NCBI GenBank assembly: GCA_947489175.1
Contig: CANLED010000089.1
Coordinates: 1 to 7,743, forward strand
DNA: 7,743 nt
Source of the DNA: Chitinophagaceae bacterium
Lineage (GTDB): Bacteria; Bacteroidota; Bacteroidia; Chitinophagales; Chitinophagaceae
Direction of reading: 5' to 3'
Shown here: positions 5,508-7,743 of the stretch, piece by piece
Position numbering within the stretch: position 1 is the first letter of the stretch
Layout of the letters: every line of letters starts with the position of its first letter
Made by a program: the position numbers and the translations under genes
Notes under the pieces: model-generated
The model's input: only the letters and a program-made list of their open reading frames with translations
Databases searched by the model: none
Told to the model about the DNA's origin: nothing

Positions 5508-6861
5508 GTCTCACCGCAGAACATTTTTAAAACAAACCGCCCAAGCCACTGCTGCTACAGCAATCGCTTCTATGGGTTGGACCGCCAAATCTTATGGCAA
5601 CATCATTGGCGCGAACGACCGCGTTCGTCTTGGTGTTGTTGGTTTTTCAGACAGGCATAAGCAGTCGCACATCCCCGCTTTCATGAACCACTACAAAGAA
5701 TTGAATTTCGATATTGTAGCGGTATCAGACATTTGGAAAGTGCGCAGGGAAGAAGGTGTTTCCTTCTTGAAATCTAAAATGGAACACGACATCATCGGTT
5801 GCAAAAACAACGATGAGCTTTATTCACTAAAGGACATTGATGCCGTTTTCATTTCGACTGCAGATTTCCAACATGCCTTGCATACCATTGAGGCGTTGAA
5901 AGCCAACAAAGACATCTATTGTGAAAAGCCATTTGCTGAAACAATGGAAGACAACCGTGCAGCATTAAAAGCAGCAAAAGCTTCAGATAGAATCATACAA
6001 ATTGGCTCTCAAAGAAGATCAGGAGCCAACTATCATGCTGCTGAAAAATTCATCAAATCAGGCAAGTTTGGAGACATTACCATGGTGGAATTAACATGGA
6101 ACGTTAATCAACCAGGCAGGTGGAGAAGACCAGACTTGGTGGGAAAATGTTTTGAAAAGGACCTTGATTGGAAACGTTACTTGTTAAACAGACCATACGA
6201 AAATTTTGATGCTAGGAAATATTTAGAATACCGTTTGTTTTGGCCATATTCTTCAGGAATGCCAGGTCAGTGGATGAGTCACCAAATTGATACCGTTCAT
6301 TGGTTTACAGGATTATCACACCCAAGAAGTGTAGTGGCAAACGGAGGCGTTTACCAATGGAAAGACGGCAGAAGAAACTGGGATACCACTACTGCAGTAT
6401 TTGATTATGGTCCAAAAGATGATCCTTCTAAAGGATTCCAAGTGGTTTTCATGTCTAGAATGCACAATGGCGATGACAATGCAAGTGAAGTTTACTACAG
6501 TGTTGGTGGTGAACTCAACCTCATCAACAATAAAGTATCGCCTAAAGGTGGACTTACAGAAAAGTTTGCAAAACCAATGGGAATGAAGCCAGTTTTGCTT
6601 CCTGAGATGAGCCTTACAGATAACGTGATAAAGGTAGAATCAGGAGCCAATACAGGTGGTGATCCACTTACATCAGCCCATGTGCGCAACTGGATGGAAT
6701 GTATTAGGAGTAGAAAACAAACAAACTCACCTGTAGAAGCTGGATATACGCATTCAATTGCTACCATCATGTCTAATGCAGCAGCACGTACTGGAGAAAA
6801 AGTAACTTTTGATGAAAAGACACAGGAAGTAATGGCCGGTGGTAAAATCTTCAAGTATTAA
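5506..6861 (+). CDS. Tat-exported Gfo/Idh/MocA-family oxidoreductase
   Basis: The protein has 451 residues. The N-terminus carries a twin-arginine signal (HRRTFLKQ, 3-10, then an Ala-rich stretch to about 28), so it is probably exported folded with its nicotinamide cofactor bound. The Rossmann domain starts at RLGVVGFSDRH (41-51), with FISTADFQH (115-123) and CEKPFAETM (139-147), where EKP is the family motif. The C-terminal domain contains GKFGDITMVELTWN (186-199), WRRPDLVGKCFEKDLDWKRY (206-225), a catalytic-type motif DTVHWF (262-267, with His259 nearby), and ends with DPLTSAHVRNWMECIRSRK (386-404), typical of secreted Bacteroidota members. The likely role is oxidation of a sugar or glycoside in the periplasm, perhaps making the 3-keto form used by the DUF1080 protein upstream; the substrate is not readable. 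The ATG was chosen because the Arg pair and Tat core follow directly. Its end overlaps the likely start of the transporter. Confidence 0.93.
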   Translation: MSHRRTFLKQTAQATAATAIASMGWTAKSYGNIIGANDRVRLGVVGFSDRHKQSHIPAFMNHYKELNFDIVAVSDIWKVRREEGVSFLKSKMEHDIIGCKNNDELYSLKDIDAVFISTADFQHALHTIEALKANKDIYCEKPFAETMEDNRAALKAAKASDRIIQIGSQRRSGANYHAAEKFIKSGKFGDITMVELTWNVNQPGRWRRPDLVGKCFEKDLDWKRYLLNRPYENFDARKYLEYRLFWPYSSGMPGQWMSHQIDTVHWFTGLSHPRSVVANGGVYQWKDGRRNWDTTTAVFDYGPKDDPSKGFQVVFMSRMHNGDDNASEVYYSVGGELNLINNKVSPKGGLTEKFAKPMGMKPVLLPEMSLTDNVIKVESGANTGGDPLTSAHVRNWMECIRSRKQTNSPVEAGYTHSIATIMSNAAARTGEKVTFDEKTQEVMAGGKIFKY

Positions 6862-7743
6862 TCAAGAAAAAAACATAGACAATTGGAAAACGGCGGCCGC
6901 ACTTGTGGCCGCCAATTTTTTCTTCGGTACGAATATTATTGCGGTAAAAAAAATTTCACCCCTTGTCATTGATCCATTAGGACTCTCCTTTGCAAGGATG
7001 TTTATCACCTCCATTCTCTTGATTTTAATTCCGATCTTCATCAAAGAGAAAGAAAAAATTGAAAAAAAGGATTACTTAATTTTGATCATTGCCGGGTTGT
7101 TGGGAGTAACCTGTAACCAAATCTTTTCAATTACAGGCATTTCAAAAACCAATCCCATCCATGCCTCTTTGCTGATTATGGCAACTCCGATTATTGTTTC
7201 TGTTTTAGCCGCGATTTTTTTGCATGAAAGATTTGGGTGGAATAAATTGCTGGGACTGATTTTCGGAATATCAGGAGCATCGATATTGATAACGTCAAGA
7301 ACATCCACGCATAGCATCAATCCAGCTTCTCTAACTGGTGACGTCTTTATCGTACTAGGAGCCTTATGCTATTCCATCTACCTTATTTTAATCAGAAAAC
7401 TTTCCTCCAAATACAAACCACTGACCATACTACGTTTTGTTTTTATTTTTGGAGCCCTCTTTTCCATTCCTTTATGCACACCCACTTTTTACAATGCATC
7501 GTGGAGTGATTTTCATGGAATAGAATGGTATGCCATCTTCCACATTATTATGCTAGGAACTTTTCTCTCCTACCTGCTCATGAACATCGGGGTTAGTAAA
7601 TGGGGTCCATCCAGAACAGGAAGTTTTATATATTTCCAACCGTTGTTTGGTACAGCAGCGGCAGTGTTGATCTTGAATGAAACACTTACAATCATTAAAA
7701 TAGTAGCAGGATGTTTGATTGTTGTTGGGGTTTGGGTAACGTC
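6839..7743 (+). CDS. EamA/DMT-family membrane transporter, 3' end missing, start uncertain
   Basis: An open frame runs to the right edge and encodes about ten hydrophobic segments in two EamA halves. The first includes NWKTAALVAANFFFGTN, then IHASLLIMATPIIVSVLAA and FLHERFGWNKLLGLIFG. The second includes LSYLLMNIGVSKWGP and YFQPLFGTAAAVLILNETL, ending in VAGCLIVVGVWVT. EamA proteins are about 290-310 residues, so only a short tail is missing. These are inner-membrane drug/metabolite transporters; the cargo cannot be inferred. There is no usable ATG: after the in-frame stop at 6830-6832 the options are GTG 6839 (used here, overlapping the previous gene by 23 nt), ATT 6857 or ATA 6875. The ATA follows an A-rich G-free leader exactly where the family usually starts (NWKT). 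The first in-frame ATG (6998) is inside the second membrane segment and too late. A GC-rich terminator-like hairpin lies in the first codons. Confidence 0.85.
   Translation, partial: MVKSSSINQEKNIDNWKTAAALVAANFFFGTNIIAVKKISPLVIDPLGLSFARMFITSILLILIPIFIKEKEKIEKKDYLILIIAGLLGVTCNQIFSITGISKTNPIHASLLIMATPIIVSVLAAIFLHERFGWNKLLGLIFGISGASILITSRTSTHSINPASLTGDVFIVLGALCYSIYLILIRKLSSKYKPLTILRFVFIFGALFSIPLCTPTFYNASWSDFHGIEWYAIFHIIMLGTFLSYLLMNIGVSKWGPSRTGSFIYFQPLFGTAAAVLILNETLTIIKIVAGCLIVVGVWVT
6892..6921 (+). terminator. Terminator-like GC hairpin plus T-run inside the start of the EamA gene
   Basis: GGCGGCC (6892-6898) pairs perfectly with GGCCGCC (6907-6913). Inside the stem a G-T and a C-G pair close a 4-nt loop (ACTT, 6901-6904). 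After two A's comes TTTTTT (6916-6921), and before the stem is GAAAA (6886-6890), the mirrored form typical of bidirectional terminators. It lies 30 nt after the stop of the Tat oxidoreductase. The same bases also encode TAALVAANFF of the transporter's first membrane segment, so it could be a true terminator or attenuator, or a coincidence of Ala codons. Confidence 0.5.

Noticed and set aside
7077..7084. TAATTTTG, a match to the Bacteroidota -7 promoter element
   Set aside because: It is inside the transporter coding region, the nearest upstream TTG is spaced too far, and no gene starts just downstream.

Overview
The window looks like a chromosomal segment of a member of the Bacteroidota, possibly a Chitinophagaceae/Sphingobacteriales-type bacterium. 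Four things point there: a SusC-type TonB plug sequence, secreted Gfo/Idh/MocA oxidoreductases with a PF16490-like C-terminal domain, tandem DUF1080 (PF06439) domains, and translation starts with A-rich leaders and no Shine-Dalgarno sequence. The finer placement is a guess. All seven genes read on the + strand; neither strand shows tRNA, rRNA, CRISPR, transposase, integrase or phage genes.

Layout. Positions 1-1193 hold the 3' part of a Gfo/Idh/MocA oxidoreductase that enters from the left edge. It overlaps by 4 nt (GTGA) a small exported protein (1190-1768) made of a lone TonB-receptor plug domain and a short unknown C-terminal domain, with no beta-barrel. Two bases later comes D-mannonate dehydratase uxuA (1771-2943). 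A perfect 29-bp AT-rich palindrome covers the uxuA stop codon. Then follow an SDR-family probable fructuronate reductase (3033-3854), a secreted protein with two DUF1080 domains (3906-5285), a 220-bp spacer built of degenerate 9-bp repeats in two opposed arrays, a Tat-exported Gfo/Idh/MocA oxidoreductase (5506-6861), and an EamA-family (DMT) transporter that runs off the right edge. The transporter has no ATG start and carries a terminator-like GC hairpin in its first codons.

How the genes may work together. UxuA and the SDR enzyme form the cytoplasmic step pair fructuronate -> mannonate -> 2-keto-3-deoxygluconate. The two exported or probably exported oxidoreductases and the DUF1080 protein resemble the oxidative '3-keto' route of glycoside cleavage, in which a sugar hydroxyl is oxidised to a ketone and a DUF1080 enzyme then breaks the glycosidic bond. 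Together they suggest a locus for taking apart an oxidised or uronic-acid-containing glycoside in the periplasm and feeding the product into the KDG pathway. No glycoside hydrolase, polysaccharide lyase, SusC/SusD pair, KDG kinase or KDPG aldolase is visible here, so substrate and pathway end points are inferred.

The least explained items are the stand-alone plug protein, the opposed nonamer arrays with a 162-nt leader containing a single G, the palindrome at the uxuA stop, and the transporter start region.
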